Assembly (NCBI GenBank): GCA_002418705.1 | Contig: DIEQ01000110.1 | Coordinates: 1 to 38,290 of the forward strand | Reading direction: 5' to 3' | Length of the DNA stretch: 38,290 bases | From: Mageeibacillus sp. UBA5770 | Lineage (GTDB): Bacteria > Bacillota_A > Clostridia > Saccharofermentanales > Saccharofermentanaceae | Part shown: positions 7,643-17,491 of the stretch, one piece after another | Position numbering within the stretch: position 1 is the stretch's first letter | How the letters are laid out: each line of letters starts with the position of its first letter | Program-made: the position numbers and the translations under genes | Notes under the pieces: model-generated | Told to the model about the DNA's origin: nothing | The model's input: only the letters and a program-made list of their open reading frames with translations | Databases searched by the model: none

Positions 7643-9028
7643 ATGCCTATTCATGCAGCATTTATCGTCCCCCACCCACCGCTGATTATTCCGGAAGTCG
7701 GCCGCGGCGAGGAACAGAAAATCCAGAACACCGTAAACGCCTATCTTCAGATAGGACAGCGGATTGCGGATATTAAACCGCAGACGATCATTGTAATCTC
7801 CCCGCACAGCGTAATGTACGGAGACTATATACATATATCCCCTCCTCCCGGCGGCCGCGGTGATATGGGCAGGTTTCACGCCCCAGATGTCATTTTAAAG
7901 AAGAAATATGATTCTCCTTTTATTAATGCACTTTGTGAAGTTGTAAAAAGAGCCGGGATTCCGGCCGGAACTGACGGTGAAAAAGAACCTTCGATTGACC
8001 ATGGCGTGATGGTGCCCCTTTATTTTGTTGAAAAATTCTATACCGATTATGAGCTTGTCCGCATTTCGATTTCGGGACTCTCTCTTCTTGAACACTACCG
8101 GTTTGGACAGTGTATTTCAGAGACAGTCGACCTGATGAACCGGAAAGTCGTCATTATTGCCAGCGGGGATCTCTCCCATAAGCTTGGTAAGGGCAGCCCA
8201 TACGGTTTTGCCGAAGAAGGGCCTGTATTTGACCGTCAGATCACGAAAGCAATCGCTGCAGGCAATTTCATGGATTTCCTCACCTTCGATGAGTCCTTCA
8301 CGGAGGCTGCAGCCGAATGCGGGCTTCGCTCCTTCATTGAAATGGCAGGTGCACTTGACGGTCTGTCTGTAAAATCATCACTTCTCTCCTATGAGGCTCC
8401 TTTTGGCGTAGGATATGCAGTAGGTTCTTACCTGATCACCGGGACAGACGATGACAGGCACTTCGGAGACCGCCTTGTAAAACAGCAGCACATAAAAATC
8501 CAGTCAGTCCGTGTCAGCGAGGATGAGTATGTCAAGCTGGCGCGTGAGTCCCTTGAGACATATCTTAAGACCGGCCACAGGCTGAAAAGACCGGAAAACC
8601 TCTCGACAGATCTTATCAGAAGGCGGGCAGGAGTCTTTGTTTCCATAAAGAAAGACGGAAATCTGCGTGGCTGTATAGGTACCATCTCCCCTGTCGAATC
8701 CTGTATTGCTGATGAAATAATCCGGAACGCAGTAAGTGCAGGCACACAGGATCCGAGGTTTGATGCCGTTTCAGAGGAAGAACTGAGTTCACTTGTCTAC
8801 AGCGTGGATGTGCTCAGCAAATCTGAGCCAATAAGCTCCATCGAACAGCTCGATGTCAAACGCTACGGTGTGATTGTTTCCAACGGCCGGCGGCACGGCC
8901 TGCTGCTTCCAAATCTCGATGGAGTTGATTCCCCACAGCAACAGGTCAGTATTTCGCTCCAAAAAGCAGGTATCTCCCCGGATGAAGCCTATGAAATGGA
9001 GCGGTTTGAGGTGGTGCGTCATAAATGA
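7643..9028 (+). CDS. MEMO/LigB-like domain fused to AMMECR1 domain (AmmeMemoRadiSam system)
   Basis: A 461-residue fusion. Residues 1-270 are a MEMO-like member of the class III extradiol dioxygenase (LigB) superfamily, with FIVPHPPLIIPEVGRG, VISPHS, DHGVMVPLYF and IIASGDLSHKL; residues 290-461 are an AMMECR1 domain, recognised by VSIKKDGNLRGCIGTISP and GRRHGLLLPNLDGVDSPQQQ. Together with the downstream radical SAM gene, overlapped by ATGA, this makes a complete AmmeMemoRadiSam set; the system's substrate is not established. Fusion of parts A and B guarantees equal amounts. The ribosome binding site is GGGGTG, 5 nt before the ATG. Confidence 0.9.
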   Translation: MPIHAAFIVPHPPLIIPEVGRGEEQKIQNTVNAYLQIGQRIADIKPQTIIVISPHSVMYGDYIHISPPPGGRGDMGRFHAPDVILKKKYDSPFINALCEVVKRAGIPAGTDGEKEPSIDHGVMVPLYFVEKFYTDYELVRISISGLSLLEHYRFGQCISETVDLMNRKVVIIASGDLSHKLGKGSPYGFAEEGPVFDRQITKAIAAGNFMDFLTFDESFTEAAAECGLRSFIEMAGALDGLSVKSSLLSYEAPFGVGYAVGSYLITGTDDDRHFGDRLVKQQHIKIQSVRVSEDEYVKLARESLETYLKTGHRLKRPENLSTDLIRRRAGVFVSIKKDGNLRGCIGTISPVESCIADEIIRNAVSAGTQDPRFDAVSEEELSSLVYSVDVLSKSEPISSIEQLDVKRYGVIVSNGRRHGLLLPNLDGVDSPQQQVSISLQKAGISPDEAYEMERFEVVRHK

Positions 9029-9855
9029 CCGGAGTAGCTTGCGGAATTTGTCCTCATCGCTGCATTCTAAGTGAGGGACAGACTGGAATCTGCAGGGCAC
9101 GCAGCAACCACGGCGGTATAATCCGGTCTGATAATTATGGACTTGTAACATCCATCGCTTTGGACCCGATCGAGAAAAAACCACTTTGTCATTTTTACCC
9201 GGGCAGTCATATATTGTCTGTCGGAAGTTTCGGATGCAATCTGCACTGCCCCTTCTGCCAGAATTATGAAATATCCATGGCATGCAAAGAGGATTCTTTG
9301 TATACTTTCATCTCTCCTGACGACCTCGTCTCACGTGCTCTTGCTCAGAAGCCACAGGGCAACATAGGGATAGCCTTTACCTACAACGAGCCGCTGATCG
9401 GATATGAGTACGTCTATGACACGTGTGTTCTGGCCAGAGAAAAAGGACTGAAGACCGTTCTTGTGACAAATGGATATGTAAATGAAGAGCCGCTGCTCGC
9501 ACTGCTTCCCCTTATAGATGCAATGAATATTGATCTCAAAACATTCTCGGAAGTCTTTTACAAAAGACTTGGCGGTGGCCTTGAAGATGTTAAGCGAACC
9601 ATCGAACTGTCAGCAGCCAGGTGCCATGTTGAAATCACGACCCTGATCATTCCGGACGAGAACGACTCTGACGACGAGATGCGCAAAATATCACAGTGGC
9701 TCGCCGGTATCAGTCCCGATATTCCCCTTCATATCTCAAGGTTTTTCCCCAGGTACAAGATGCAGGACCGTCGGGCAACAAAAATCGAGACCGTATACCA
9801 TCTTGCAGAGATTGCACGCGAGTCACTTCACTATGTCCATGAGGGCAACTGTTGA
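9025..9855 (+). CDS. amrS: AmmeMemoRadiSam system radical SAM enzyme
   Basis: A 276-residue radical SAM enzyme of the PflA-like AmrS type. The cluster motif CNLHCPFC appears after GSFGCN near residue 75, an N-terminal CGICPHRCILSEGQTGICRAR segment holds extra cysteines characteristic of this family, and TYNEPLIGYEY follows. The stop of the MEMO-AMMECR1 gene overlaps its ATG, so the two products are coupled. A hairpin at 9959-9995 ends the unit. Confidence 0.93.
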   Translation: MTGVACGICPHRCILSEGQTGICRARSNHGGIIRSDNYGLVTSIALDPIEKKPLCHFYPGSHILSVGSFGCNLHCPFCQNYEISMACKEDSLYTFISPDDLVSRALAQKPQGNIGIAFTYNEPLIGYEYVYDTCVLAREKGLKTVLVTNGYVNEEPLLALLPLIDAMNIDLKTFSEVFYKRLGGGLEDVKRTIELSAARCHVEITTLIIPDENDSDDEMRKISQWLAGISPDIPLHISRFFPRYKMQDRRATKIETVYHLAEIARESLHYVHEGNC

Positions 9856-9958
9856 AATGGACCGCCTTTAAACGATCCACAAACACAATTGAAACAATAT
9901 GTAAATTTACAGTATGACTGGCTGCATTTCCTGAATTTGTCATGTATGCTAACAACAG

Positions 9959-9995
9959 ACAGCGATTGACCATCGGTCAGTCGCTGTTTATTTTG
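9959..9995 (+). terminator. Hairpin with T-rich tail; alternatively the operator of the ABC/TetR operon
   Basis: ACAGCGATTGACC and GGTCAGTCGCTGT form a 13-bp inverted repeat with one G-T pair around an ATC loop, followed by TTTATTTT. As RNA this is a good rho-independent terminator for the AmmeMemoRadiSam unit. The inner part, TGACC-ATC-GGTCA, also looks like a TetR-family operator and lies about 100 bp before an ABC operon that encodes a TetR regulator. A weak TATGCT -10-like element is at 9945-9950. Confidence 0.65.
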
Positions 9996-10076
9996 TGAAG
10001 ATAATCCAATGAATGCCGACAGGCGCAAGAAATCATCCGTTATTCCGGTGATTATGCTGAATTTGAGGGTAAATGA

Positions 10077-10778
10077 ATGAGTTTTATTAGACTTGAAAAT
10101 GTACAAAAGCGATATAAAATGGGCGACGTGATCATCAACGCGGTTGATGGTGTCAGTTTTGATATTGATAAAGGTGATTTTGCGGTGGTCGTTGGCGCGT
10201 CCGGCGCCGGCAAGACAACTGTCCTCAATATCCTTGGAGGCATGGATGGCCTGGATAACGGAAAAATCGAGGTGGACACGGAAGATATAAGCAGCTACAG
10301 CAAAAAAATGCTTACAGAATACCGGCGTTATGAAATTGGCTTTGTGTTTCAGTTTTACAATCTCATCCAAAACCTCACGGCAAGGGAGAATGTCGAACTA
10401 GCTTCACAAATCAGTAAAAATCCGCTGGATGTGAACACGGTTCTGCAAATGGTCGGACTAGAGAATCGAATGGATAATTTTCCCGCACAGCTTTCCGGCG
10501 GTGAGCAGCAGCGGGTCGCAATAGCCCGTGCACTTGCCAAAAACCCCAAATTACTGCTCTGTGATGAACCGACTGGTGCCCTGGACTACCAGACAGGAAA
10601 ATCAATCCTGAAACTATTACAGGATACCTGTAAAACAACCGGTATGACGGTCGTGGTTATTACGCACAACTCTGCACTTACTTCGATGGCCGATAAAGTG
10701 ATCCGCATGAAAAACGGCAAGGTCACTGAATTTATCATAAATGAGAATCCTATGCCCGTAGAAAGGATTGAATGGTAA
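10077..10778 (+). CDS. ABC transporter ATP-binding protein (MacB/LolD type)
   Basis: A 233-residue ATPase with Walker [10 protein letters not shown] (near residue 42), a Q-loop in [17 protein letters not shown], signature LSGGEQQR (near 140) and Walker [13 protein letters not shown], followed by the H-loop ITHN. The family partners FtsX-type permeases that pump substrates or apply mechanical force across the membrane rather than importing. The TAA overlaps the start of the permease gene, so the two are coupled; a TetR regulator gene closes the operon. Confidence 0.94.
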   Translation: MSFIRLENVQKRYKMGDVIINAVDGVSFDIDKGDFAVVVGASGAGKTTVLNILGGMDGLDNGKIEVDTEDISSYSKKMLTEYRRYEIGFVFQFYNLIQNLTARENVELASQISKNPLDVNTVLQMVGLENRMDNFPAQLSGGEQQRVAIARALAKNPKLLLCDEPTGALDYQTGKSILKLLQDTCKTTGMTVVVITHNSALTSMADKVIRMKNGKVTEFIINENPMPVERIEW

Positions 10779-13700
10779 TGTCACAAAAAGCTTTTTTCAA
10801 AGATCTTAGACGTTCCATTTTCAATACAAAGGCCCGATTTTTATCAATCATGGCCATTATCGCGTTGGGAGTCGGCTTTTTCGCCGGTATAAACGCCACC
10901 GAACCCGATATGATTATTTCCGCCGACAAGTATTATCAGGAACATAATCTTTCGGATTTTCACCTCGTTTCACCTTTGGGATTTAAAGAATCGGACATTC
11001 AGAGCGTTCTGGATACAGACGGTATAGCACAGGTGCAGGCAGGATATTCCAAAGACGTATTTGTAACATCCGATGCCGGCAGCACAGCCACAGTAAGACT
11101 TTACAGCCATGATTCCCGGAATACTGCAGAAAATGGCAGTATCAATGTTCCGGTGCTGACCGAGGGCCGGATGCCGGAAATCCCAGGTGAAATCGCTGTT
11201 GAAGCCGGCAGGAATGTACCGGACAGCATTGAGATTGGCAGCCGTATCACCCTTTCCCTTCCGGAAGGCGATATATTGAGTGACTATCTGAATCAAAGCA
11301 CATACCTCGTTGTCGGCCGAATCAATTCCCCGCTTTATATTGATTTCGAAAGGGGAATGACAAATATCGGCGATGGCTCTATCGGTTTTTATGCATATAT
11401 TCCCCAGACAGATTTTACAATCGAAAAAGCAACTGATCTCTTTATCCGTACGACAGAATCCAAAACCCTGACAGCCTATTCCACGGCCTATAATAGTCAT
11501 CTGACTGTACTGCAGGATCATTTCGAGATTCTCGGGCAGACGGCAATCGCCTCCGACACACAGCTGCTTCGTGATGAACTAAATATAAAAAAGGAAGAGC
11601 TCCAAACCAGCAAACAGGACGCGGAGAGCGAACTTGCTGCGGGTGAGCAGAAACTGCAGGATGCTGCACAGGCTATTTTAGACGGCGAACAGGAAATTAA
11701 GGAAAAGGAAGCAAAATATACAAAGGAACTTGCCAGTCGGGACGCCCAATTGGCCCAAGGCCGGATCGATCTGGCTCAAGGCTGGGAGCTTTATAATACG
11801 AACTATGCCCTGTGGCAGTCAAACTATGATTTAAGTCAGGCTGGATTGGCTGAATTGGCTGCGGCCAAAATTCAGCTGGACAAAATCCCGCCGCAGATAG
11901 CCGCGGCACAGGCAGAGCTGAAAGCATCGAAGTCTCAGCTCGATACTGTTAAGCTCCAATTGGACGCCCTCCAGACGTCAATTGATGAACTGAATAAAAT
12001 TGAGACTGACTTACCAACTATTGTACCGGGAATGACCGAAGATACATTCAATCAGCTCATAGCGGATACACGGGTTTACTCCGGCGAATTGGCAGATAAC
12101 ATTCAGGCGAATTTTCTTTATAATGATCCGGACTTGCTGGCCGGATTAACCCAGCTTTTTGATGCAGCCATTTCCCAAATGGAAATTACCTATACCCAGT
12201 CAAAAAGTGACTATGATGCCGGTCTTGATCAATATACTTCCGGTGCCGAACAGCTGGCTGTACAAAAAACACAGTACCAGCAGGGACTATCTGATTATCA
12301 GGACTCACTGGCGACACTGGAGTCCGCCGCAGCTCAGCTGGAAATCGGAAAAATTGAATTGGATCAGGCTAAATTAACTCTGGATCAAAGTGAAGCTGAA
12401 ATACTCGCGGGCGAGGCAGCTCTGGCAGATGGTAAAATCGAACTTGAGCAGCAATTGGCTGACGGCCGGGCAAAACTTGTTGATGCCCGTATTGAACTGG
12501 CCGATGGCCGAAAAACCTATGAAGAGGAAAAAGCGGATGCACTGGCTAAAATTGCCGATGCCGAAACTAAAATCAAAGATGCTTCGCGGAGTATTATGGA
12601 AATTCCTGATCACTGGTTTGTGATGAACCGTGACAGTAACCCGGGTTATTCCGGGTATGGAAATGATGCCGAACGTATTGGTGCGGTCGCCAAGGTATTC
12701 CCACTGTTCTTCTTTCTGGTCGCCGCACTGGTCTGTCTGACAACGATGACAAGAATGGTTGAAGAAGAACGGGTCCAGATAGGGACCCTGAAGGCCCTTG
12801 GTTACAGCACAGGGAAAATATCGTCTAAATATCTGGTATATGCTCTGCTTGCCAGCCTGATTGGTGCCGCATCAGGTCTGATCATCGGATTCCGGTTGTT
12901 TCCGGAAGTTATTATGAATGCCTATGGAATGATGTATCAGATACCGGTACAGCTGACACCATATCACCTGAATTACACGATAATTTCAATCCTGATAGCG
13001 GTTGTGACTACAGTTTCGGCTTCCCTGCTGGCCACTTTGCAGGAATTGCGCTCTTCACCGGCTGTTCTGATGCAGCCGAAAGCACCCAAGCCAGGCAAAC
13101 GAATCCTTCTGGAACGAATTCGTCCATTGTGGAAACGACTTTCATTTTCACACAAAGTTACTGCGAGGAATATTTTTCGGTACAAACGTCGTTTTCTGAT
13201 GACTGTAATTGGTATTGCGGGGTGCACAGCCCTCCTCGTTACAGGTTTTGGCCTGCGGGATTCTGTAAATGCCATTATGGGCAAACAGTTCAAAGATATT
13301 TTTATTTATGACGGCATGATGATGATCGATACCGATAAGTCGGCTGCTGACTTGGATATCGCCTTGATTCTTGGCGCCGATACAGCCGTGAAGTCCTATC
13401 TTAATGCACAGAATGAAACCATCAATGTCATGTCTGCCGGATCCAGCCATGAATTTGAAGCCACTATGGTCGTCCCGGAGGATACAAATATCTTCCCTGA
13501 ATTTTATGACCTCCATGTCCGCACGACCGGCGAAAAACTGAATCTGCCCGATGACGGTGCAGTAATCACAGAAAAACTGGCTGAACTGCTTCATATTCAG
13601 GTTGGTGATACCATTTCCTGGCGCGATTCGGAACAAAGGTCCTATAAAGTGCAAATTTCAAGTATCGCTGAAAATTACCTGATGCATTACATCTATCTCT

Positions 13701-14287
13701 CACCGACATATTTCGACAAAATTACTTTACGGGCACCTGTCTATAATACGGCTCTCTTCAATTTTAATAACGAGGCTGCTCTTGACGAGAAAGTTTTCAA
13801 AGAAAATCTGCTCAGCAATGACGGTGTCCTTGGAGCCATGTTCACCTCAGGTATTGCTGATGATTTCAACAATTCGATCAAAAGTCTGAACTATGTCGTG
13901 CTCCTTCTGATTATTTCAGCCGGCGCTCTGGCTTTTGTGGTACTTTATAATCTGACCAACATCAATATTACAGAGCGGATCCGGGAAATCGCAACAATCA
14001 AAGTACTTGGATTCCGGGATAAAGAAGTGTCGGCCTATGTTTATCGCGAAAATATCCTTCTGACCGTTATCGGTACTCTCGTCGGTTTGCTGACGGGCTT
14101 TGTTCTGCACCATTTTGTCATGAGCACCATGGAAATCGATACCATGATGTTCGGCAAAAATATTGCATTATTAAGTTACCTGCTGTCGATAGCCCTAACC
14201 ATGGCTTTTACCATTCTGGTCAATTTCTTCATGTATTATCACCTTCGCAAGGTCAACATGGTCGAATCCCTGAAATCCGTCGAATAA
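10772..14287 (+). CDS. Large FtsX-domain ABC transporter permease with central coiled coil
   Basis: A 1171-residue permease. An N-terminal membrane segment (about residues 20-40, ARFLSIMAIIALGVGFFAG) leads into an extracytoplasmic domain holding a very long Gln/Ala/Glu/Leu-rich coiled coil (about residues 265-620). FtsX core 1 follows (about 635-760, including RMVEEERVQIGTLKALGYS), then a second external domain, and FtsX core 2 (about 1040-1165, with REIATIKVLGFRDKEV). This layout fits the large exporters often paired with TetR regulators. The ATG at 10778 is an alternative start; the AAAGGA site lies 4 nt before the first and 10 nt before the second. Substrate unknown. Confidence 0.9.
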   Translation: MVMSQKAFFKDLRRSIFNTKARFLSIMAIIALGVGFFAGINATEPDMIISADKYYQEHNLSDFHLVSPLGFKESDIQSVLDTDGIAQVQAGYSKDVFVTSDAGSTATVRLYSHDSRNTAENGSINVPVLTEGRMPEIPGEIAVEAGRNVPDSIEIGSRITLSLPEGDILSDYLNQSTYLVVGRINSPLYIDFERGMTNIGDGSIGFYAYIPQTDFTIEKATDLFIRTTESKTLTAYSTAYNSHLTVLQDHFEILGQTAIASDTQLLRDELNIKKEELQTSKQDAESELAAGEQKLQDAAQAILDGEQEIKEKEAKYTKELASRDAQLAQGRIDLAQGWELYNTNYALWQSNYDLSQAGLAELAAAKIQLDKIPPQIAAAQAELKASKSQLDTVKLQLDALQTSIDELNKIETDLPTIVPGMTEDTFNQLIADTRVYSGELADNIQANFLYNDPDLLAGLTQLFDAAISQMEITYTQSKSDYDAGLDQYTSGAEQLAVQKTQYQQGLSDYQDSLATLESAAAQLEIGKIELDQAKLTLDQSEAEILAGEAALADGKIELEQQLADGRAKLVDARIELADGRKTYEEEKADALAKIADAETKIKDASRSIMEIPDHWFVMNRDSNPGYSGYGNDAERIGAVAKVFPLFFFLVAALVCLTTMTRMVEEERVQIGTLKALGYSTGKISSKYLVYALLASLIGAASGLIIGFRLFPEVIMNAYGMMYQIPVQLTPYHLNYTIISILIAVVTTVSASLLATLQELRSSPAVLMQPKAPKPGKRILLERIRPLWKRLSFSHKVTARNIFRYKRRFLMTVIGIAGCTALLVTGFGLRDSVNAIMGKQFKDIFIYDGMMMIDTDKSAADLDIALILGADTAVKSYLNAQNETINVMSAGSSHEFEATMVVPEDTNIFPEFYDLHVRTTGEKLNLPDDGAVITEKLAELLHIQVGDTISWRDSEQRSYKVQISSIAENYLMHYIYLSPTYFDKITLRAPVYNTALFNFNNEAALDEKVFKENLLSNDGVLGAMFTSGIADDFNNSIKSLNYVVLLLIISAGALAFVVLYNLTNINITERIREIATIKVLGFRDKEVSAYVYRENILLTVIGTLVGLLTGFVLHHFVMSTMEIDTMMFGKNIALLSYLLSIALTMAFTILVNFFMYYHLRKVNMVESLKSVE

Positions 14288-14297
14288 GGAGCAGATT

Positions 14298-14879
14298 ATG
14301 CGCATCAGTAAAAATCCGGAAATACGACGCCAGGAGATTATTGACACAGCCAGGGAATTATACGAAGTCAACGGCATCACCAAGACCTCAATAACGCAGA
14401 TCGCCGATAAAATCGGTGTTGCAAAAGGTCTTGTGTACTACTATTTTTCATCAAAGGAGCAATTAACCGAAGCAATAATTAAACAGTTTTTGGAGCAGCT
14501 GGATGTTGTCCTGGAGGAAATCATCCGGCAGAATGATATGACTTTTCATGAAAAGCTTGCGGCAATCCTCTTTCTCTATTTCAAATCATTTCAGAATAAC
14601 CCGGGCTTTTTGAATTTCCCCCCGGTGGACCCCGACCTGTTTTCCCTGCTTCGCAAACGGGCTTCTGAAACAGCTCTTAACCATGCCACGACACTGCTGC
14701 ATCAGGGTATGGAACAAAACCTGATCCGTATTGAATATCCGGAGTACACCCTGAAAGTCCTGATCCGAGGCCTTGGGGACCTGTATCTGAGTGGTGTCAG
14801 TCAGGTACATGTCCATGCATCCCTGATCGAACAGGCACTGGGTCTTGAAAAGGGTTCACTAAAGCTTAAATTCGATTGA
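14298..14879 (+). CDS. TetR-family transcriptional regulator
   Basis: A 193-residue protein with an N-terminal TetR helix-turn-helix (residues 10-55: IIDTARELYEVNGITKTS, then IADKIGVAKGLVYYYFSSKE) and a variable ligand-binding C-terminal domain. It starts 10 bp after the permease stop with a GGAG site, so it is the last gene of the ABC operon and is probably its own and the exporter's repressor. The palindrome TGACC-ATC-GGTCA near 9.97 kb is the candidate operator. Confidence 0.92.
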   Translation: MRISKNPEIRRQEIIDTARELYEVNGITKTSITQIADKIGVAKGLVYYYFSSKEQLTEAIIKQFLEQLDVVLEEIIRQNDMTFHEKLAAILFLYFKSFQNNPGFLNFPPVDPDLFSLLRKRASETALNHATTLLHQGMEQNLIRIEYPEYTLKVLIRGLGDLYLSGVSQVHVHASLIEQALGLEKGSLKLKFD

Positions 14880-14906
14880 TTCTATTACAGATACCGCTAA
14901 AGTGAT

Positions 14907-16460
14907 TTATAGCTTGAGGGCCCATTCCCTTGCATCCCATGTCCCGGTAACGATATCTTCATAGAATTCCGGCTCATGACACACCATCAGGATTGTGCCG
15001 GAGTAGTCTTTGAGTGCCGATTTCAGGACATCCTTGGCGACCACGTCGAGGTGGTTTGTAGGTTCGTCAAGTATGAGCAGATTGTATTTACGGTTCATAA
15101 GCTTGCATAATCGCAGCTTGGCCTGTTCACCGCCGCTAAGTACAGACACTTTGCTGTCAATATGTTTGTTCGTCAGTCCACAGCGGGCCAGGGCGCAGCG
15201 GAGTTCCGAGATGCTCATCGAAGGAAACTCATCACTCAGGGATTCAAGACACGTACGGCTTCTGTCATTTGCATTTTCCTGTTCGAAATAACCGATCGAG
15301 AGGTATTCTCCCTGCTTATGTTCTCCGGATAAGGCTGGCGTAAGGCCGAGAAGGCTTTTGAGAAGCGTTGTTTTACCGATACCATTGGCACCAACCAGGG
15401 ATATTTTCTGACCTCGTTCCAACTGCAGGTCGATAGGCCTGCTTAAAGGTTCGTCATAACCGATCACAAGACCCTGCGCATCAAATATCGCACGGCTGGG
15501 AGCACGATCCGAACGGAATGAAAATACAGGAACCGGGCGCTCTTTATCAAGCTCGATCACATCCATTTTATCAATCTTTTTCTGTCGGCTCATCGCCATA
15601 TTTCTGGTGGAAACACGTGCTTTATTGCGGGCTACAAAATCCTTGAGGCTTGCAATTTCCATTTGCTGGCGCTCATAGGCATCTTCTCTTTGAGACTTCT
15701 GAACTTCATAGACTTCCAGGAAATGGTTGTAATCTCCGGCGTAGCGGTCCAGATGACAGTTGCTGACATGATAGACCACGTTAATGACACTGTTCATGAA
15801 AGTGACGTCATGTGAAATCAGGATAAAAGCGTTCTCGTAATCAAGCAGATACTGCCTGAGCCATGTGATATGCTCTTCATCAAGATAATTGGTAGGCTCG
15901 TCAAGGAGCAGGATATCAGGCTTCTCAAGCAGAAGCTTGGCCAGAAGGACCTTGGTGCGCTGGCCTCCGCTAAGAGCTGTAACGTCTGTTTCGAGGCCAA
16001 AATTAAGAAGCCCGAGTGCACCGGCTGTCTCTTCAATTTTAGAATCCATCAAGAAAAAATCACTGTGCTCGATTTGGGTCTGCAATTCACCCATCTCATC
16101 CATCAGCTCCGTCATGGCGTCTTCATCGGCCTCTCCCAAAAGCGTATATATATCTTCGAGACGTGTCTGCTTACTGTTGAGATGATCAAAGGCCTGTCGA
16201 AGGATATCGCGAATGGTAAGTCCGCTTGTAAGAATGGTATGTTGATCCAGGTAGCCGGATTTAATCCCTTTAGACCACAAAATGGAACCTTCATCAGGCT
16301 CCATATGATCTGTGACGATATTCATGAAGGTAGATTTACCTTCACCGTTTGCACCGACCAGACCGATATGTTCTCCCCGATTAAGGCGAAACGAAATATT
16401 TTCGAAAATAGTACGATCGCCGAAACCGTGGCTCAATTGTTCAACTGTCAATAAACTCAT
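14907..16460 (-). CDS. ABC-F family ATPase (YbiT/EttA-like)
   Basis: A 517-residue soluble protein with two ABC ATPase domains and no membrane segments. Domain 1 has Walker A GANGEGKST, signature LSGGQRTK and Walker B LLLDEPTNYLD; domain 2 has GANGIGKTT, LSGGEQAK and LLILDEPTNHLD. The basic linker between them (about residues 255-310, VARNKARVSTRNMAMSRQKK) is the P-site-tRNA-interaction-motif region of ribosome-bound ABC-F proteins. It may be a translation factor or a ribosome-protection antibiotic resistance protein; the sequence alone does not separate these. It is convergent with the TetR gene. Confidence 0.9.
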   Translation of the reverse strand: MSLLTVEQLSHGFGDRTIFENISFRLNRGEHIGLVGANGEGKSTFMNIVTDHMEPDEGSILWSKGIKSGYLDQHTILTSGLTIRDILRQAFDHLNSKQTRLEDIYTLLGEADEDAMTELMDEMGELQTQIEHSDFFLMDSKIEETAGALGLLNFGLETDVTALSGGQRTKVLLAKLLLEKPDILLLDEPTNYLDEEHITWLRQYLLDYENAFILISHDVTFMNSVINVVYHVSNCHLDRYAGDYNHFLEVYEVQKSQREDAYERQQMEIASLKDFVARNKARVSTRNMAMSRQKKIDKMDVIELDKERPVPVFSFRSDRAPSRAIFDAQGLVIGYDEPLSRPIDLQLERGQKISLVGANGIGKTTLLKSLLGLTPALSGEHKQGEYLSIGYFEQENANDRSRTCLESLSDEFPSMSISELRCALARCGLTNKHIDSKVSVLSGGEQAKLRLCKLMNRKYNLLILDEPTNHLDVVAKDVLKSALKDYSGTILMVCHEPEFYEDIVTGTWDAREWALKL

Positions 16461-16547
16461 ATATGAAACCTCTTACCTAATTGGAATTATATGCAAACAG
16501 AATCCATAATACCAGAGAAAGGCTGGCTTTGTCTCTAGCAAAGATGC

Positions 16548-16583
16548 GAAAAAGAACAGCTTCTCAATTTCGAAAAGCTGTTC
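16548..16583 (-). terminator. Rho-independent terminator
   Basis: On the minus strand GAACAGCTT pairs with AAGCTGTTC around a loop of about 12 nt and is followed by TTTTT. It lies just beyond the stop of the membrane-anchored protein gene and separates it from the ABC-F gene. Confidence 0.7.
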
Positions 16584-16605
16584 CGCATAGGTGCAAAGCG
16601 GTATG

Positions 16606-17268
16606 TTACCTCAAGGCAGCAATGATAATAACGATCGCAATGAATAAAACAATGACTATAATCCCAGCTAAAATGTATTTCATATTCTTTTTAGAGTCTT
16701 TTCCGAGGCGTTCTCTGTCTGAATCTGACAGATTGGATTTGATAACCGGAGCTTCAAATATGTTTTTGCCGACATTTGGCTTATCGTGTTTTGCGGGTTC
16801 CGTTGTCATTGTATATGCTTTTCTTTCTTCATGCATTACGGGCGGCAGTCTCTCTTTATTCATAACAGAGACATATGGATTAATTTTATAAATGATTGTA
16901 TTTACAAGTGCGTCAACCTGCTGCTGATTTGTCCCCTCTGCCGTGATACGGATACTTTGCCGGCTGTCACTGGCAAAAGATATGGAGGACACGTTCTGCG
17001 GATGATTACCCGAAGCAGGCAGTCGGAGTGTAAAACTGCAGCTCGATAACATTTCATCCGGAGAGAATGAATTTTCCAGCTTTTGGACTGTAATATCCGT
17101 ACTGTCCCCATGCTCTGAACCAATTTCGAAGGAGGGCTCGATTTTTTTAAAATCCGGAAATTTAAGAAAAGCAATTGTCCGTATCTTTTCATACAAGTAA
17201 AGCAGATCATCTATATGAATACTGCCCTCATAATTATGTGTATTTATTGTCTTGCTATATACGTCCAT
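16606..17268 (-). CDS. Hypothetical protein with C-terminal membrane anchor
   Basis: A 220-residue protein I do not recognise. The ATG at 17268 is preceded by GGAGG at 8 nt, so it is preferred over the open frame extending to 17331. There is no signal peptide. Residues 1-130 look like a mixed alpha/beta soluble domain, 145-195 are polar and charged (a likely linker), and the last ~25 residues form one hydrophobic helix (YILAGIIVIVLFIAIVIIIA) after a Lys-rich stretch, ending in Leu-Arg. The layout is that of a tail-anchored protein with the soluble domain in the cytoplasm. It has its own terminator and no operon partner. Confidence 0.72.
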   Translation of the reverse strand: MDVYSKTINTHNYEGSIHIDDLLYLYEKIRTIAFLKFPDFKKIEPSFEIGSEHGDSTDITVQKLENSFSPDEMLSSCSFTLRLPASGNHPQNVSSISFASDSRQSIRITAEGTNQQQVDALVNTIIYKINPYVSVMNKERLPPVMHEERKAYTMTTEPAKHDKPNVGKNIFEAPVIKSNLSDSDRERLGKDSKKNMKYILAGIIVIVLFIAIVIIIAALR

Positions 17269-17491
17269 GATACATTCCTCCATACTTGAAAATGTAAAGA
17301 ATTCGAGTATGCGCTCCTCATAACAGTCCAACTTTCAGTCCAATTTGGCCAATACTTCATCATTTCATTGATTCGTGCAACAATCTGCACACGGTTCTTA
17401 AGTATGAGTTTTTACTTGAGGGAATTGTCATCTTACTTCACCACATTTTGACTCATTAGCTTTTATCTGATTATAACGCAACGACGATCAA

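Noticed and set aside
13148..13654. 168-codon minus-strand frame within the ABC permease
   Set aside because: Shadow of the permease coding strand, with no independent signals.
15870..16454. 194-codon plus-strand frame across the ABC-F gene
   Set aside because: Antisense to intact ABC-F Walker and signature motifs; no ribosome site or recognisable domain.
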